DNA of 5,664 nt, taken from positions 1 to 5,664 of the forward strand of contig JAGLMX010000045.1 in the NCBI GenBank assembly GCA_023139785.1. The letters are read 5' to 3'. This document shows, piece by piece, positions 5,501-5,664 of the stretch. The stretch comes from Candidatus Aenigmatarchaeota archaeon. GTDB lineage: Archaea; EX4484-52; B79-G9. The notes beneath the pieces are model-generated. The model saw only the letters and a list, made by a program, of their open reading frames with translations. It had not been told where the DNA came from and made no database searches. A program made the position numbers and the translations under genes. The first letter of the stretch is position 1. Each line of letters begins with the position of its first letter.

Positions 5501-5664
5501 AAGTGTGTGGAAGTGTTCCATAGCAACAGACTTTGGTTTTTACAAAGGATATTACAACATTACAATGAACTCTTCAAAGGCGTATTATCATTCAAGCTCT
5601 TCTACTTTTGGAAATGCGTTCTATCTGAAAGCAGTCCCGCTTTTAGAAAACCCTTCTGTTGATC
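2499..5664 (+). CDS. Giant secreted Ig-repeat surface glycoprotein, 3' end beyond window
   Basis: The frame is open from 2499 to the window edge: 1055 codons with no stop. Residues 1-37 are basic (GRFGRGRH). Residues 38-54 are hydrophobic and end V-L-A, a plausible signal peptide. Residues ~85-172 resemble a bacterial Ig-like (Big_3_5 type) domain: IFYLDN near 119-124, GSHIIRAVFEG at 148-158. Residues 173-204 are an acidic linker with sequons at Asn185, 192, 196 and 200. Residues ~205-316 are another beta-sandwich-like region. A third region starts at 317 with G-K-P-V-K-W (Trp338), has a Lys-rich stretch at 376-398 and a Ca-loop-like D506-T-D-N-N-G-V-D-D514 followed by FTVPKLS. Residues ~535-686 are Cys-rich. 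From 687 on, Ig-like modules of ~120 residues repeat. By eye I count about 43 sequons and 19 Cys. It is likely an S-layer-associated or adhesion protein, probably working with the stalk protein encoded just upstream. No enzyme motif is seen. Coding confidence is high; the exact function is unknown. Confidence 0.92.
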   Translation, partial: MNSAITPLGIGAGRFGRGRHPHQNIRGNKKSESGQGHMFLPLFILFMTSATVLATNSTIGGNITGMVVGAADVSAPKTIEATAHFNVWAETFLELQANESYALATLHLDNSSALSQKEIIFYLDNILFATKTTDDFGQAEIPLNLSSGSHIIRAVFEGIDSGFLYSSECEFSFEIESETETPDLNDTMDETNQTANETVNETIAQVVYPRLTLSISSSSIVNVSESFDVLYIISSLYAPSNISLHFEIPSSFSASDTEKTFYLGANESVSGQISVVPTECNDTYTVTATAFSIDNASISAADSIGIFVECNETNQTKLVVEEVELVQGPAEIGKPVKWYKTIRVENTDDLEAVDEIVDADIPALSTNIIVKENVPKKKGISISSSAKTKVKTNERKWKEPVVKPNEILEYVVEYETPAPQMNLEKVPEDELPPNTNFYDTIRISHDDENNTLHYENVTVRIPYPEHYDVLFKNGFIDLMWLNGTEKFFDRPTSIMDDSRFSVIFEDTDNNGVDDTIVFTVPKLSASDYGLPGYSCVENTDNVAYTAAKTTDSGTWTPSYNCLSGGLNCQMVNVSIDRRYLITGAGAGGGSFYIDQPITGTDYYLSYIYDVDSCSYYDSTLGGINRTAGICDETCDGQNPVSGTVGTCNLTGLGFNTSSYTYTIFGGNKEVTDVFAINYTWCWQEASPQLSSPQIKSESAASWGTTTTGGWGERFYFNISVVDQQGNNVNLTLWWNETYGVARAHSYLNGTLCSSCGTEQNKTLDYKGFVCNTTYSQLDTDAYFRINASDNSADNYNNSWGPDSSYSFVIEKDEVNVYNISPGWNATVNRSTAFNFTIQIVDADRNTAITSSEISNTDSRVDISWFGSSSSFSEGYITVNNSGYLNRQMENTTISWCHPDFYLGQNYWKGGVSSGADCFKGNLTEPTPANALPFMLYGDLLNTITLPDGSANYSVTDTITFKGTIKDDCDADITSSATVYFKMINSSGYEVANCLASYDGGESVWKCSIATDFGFYKGYYNITMNSSKAYYHSSSSTFGNAFYLKAVPLLENPSVD
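4557..5664 (+). repeat. Tandem ~120-residue Ig-like modules within a ~360-residue unit
   Basis: The strand pattern [FI]-x-F-x6-D recurs at F714-x-F716...D722, F833-x-F835...D841 and I958-x-F960...D966, spaced 119 and 125 residues apart. The second and third modules share the DNA string ATAACATCAAGTG (5040-5052 and 5412-5424). The linker before the first module (PQLSSPQI, from residue 687) resembles the last residues in the window (PLLENPSV, from residue 1047), exactly 360 residues later. This suggests three modules per unit and a further unit downstream. The alignment was done by eye; module boundaries are approximate. Confidence 0.55.

Overview
The window most likely comes from an archaeon. 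Its left end carries the 3' part of gatD, the asparaginase-like subunit of GatDE, an amidotransferase known from archaea. The mRNA signals also fit: an A/T-rich TATA element with no bacterial -35/-10 pair. The two remaining genes encode exported proteins packed with N-X-S/T sequons and Ig-like folds. The block 'D-x-D-x-N-G-x-D-D ... VPKLS' in the large protein resembles modules I recall from surface proteins of DPANN-type archaea. That narrower placement is recollection, not proof.

Layout, all on the + strand. (1) 1-1019: gatD, cut at its 5' end by the window edge. (2) 1020-1336: an A/T-rich intergenic region with no gene. It holds a hairpin followed by T-rich sequence (probable gatD terminator), two identical 15-bp copies of a dyad element exactly 56 bp apart, a TATA box, a 12-bp perfect palindrome and an 18-bp perfect palindrome. 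(3) 1337-2506: an unrecognised membrane-anchored protein made of a membrane anchor, a very acidic Pro/Ser/Thr stalk of about 230 residues, and one C-terminal CARDB-like Ig domain. (4) 2499 to beyond 5664: a very large secreted, Cys-containing protein of at least 1055 residues with about 43 N-glycosylation sequons. It has several Ig-like domains, a Ca-loop-like motif, and at least three ~120-residue modules that appear to form a 360-residue higher-order repeat.

Genes 3 and 4 overlap by 8 nt (ATGAATAG), so they are probably co-transcribed and translationally coupled. They look like one cell-surface unit: a short anchored acidic stalk and a giant glycoprotein. The number of symmetric sites upstream suggests that this pair, rather than gatD, is under specific regulation. 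gatD appears to be an unrelated housekeeping neighbour. I see no tRNA, rRNA, CRISPR array, insertion sequence or convincing gene on the minus strand.
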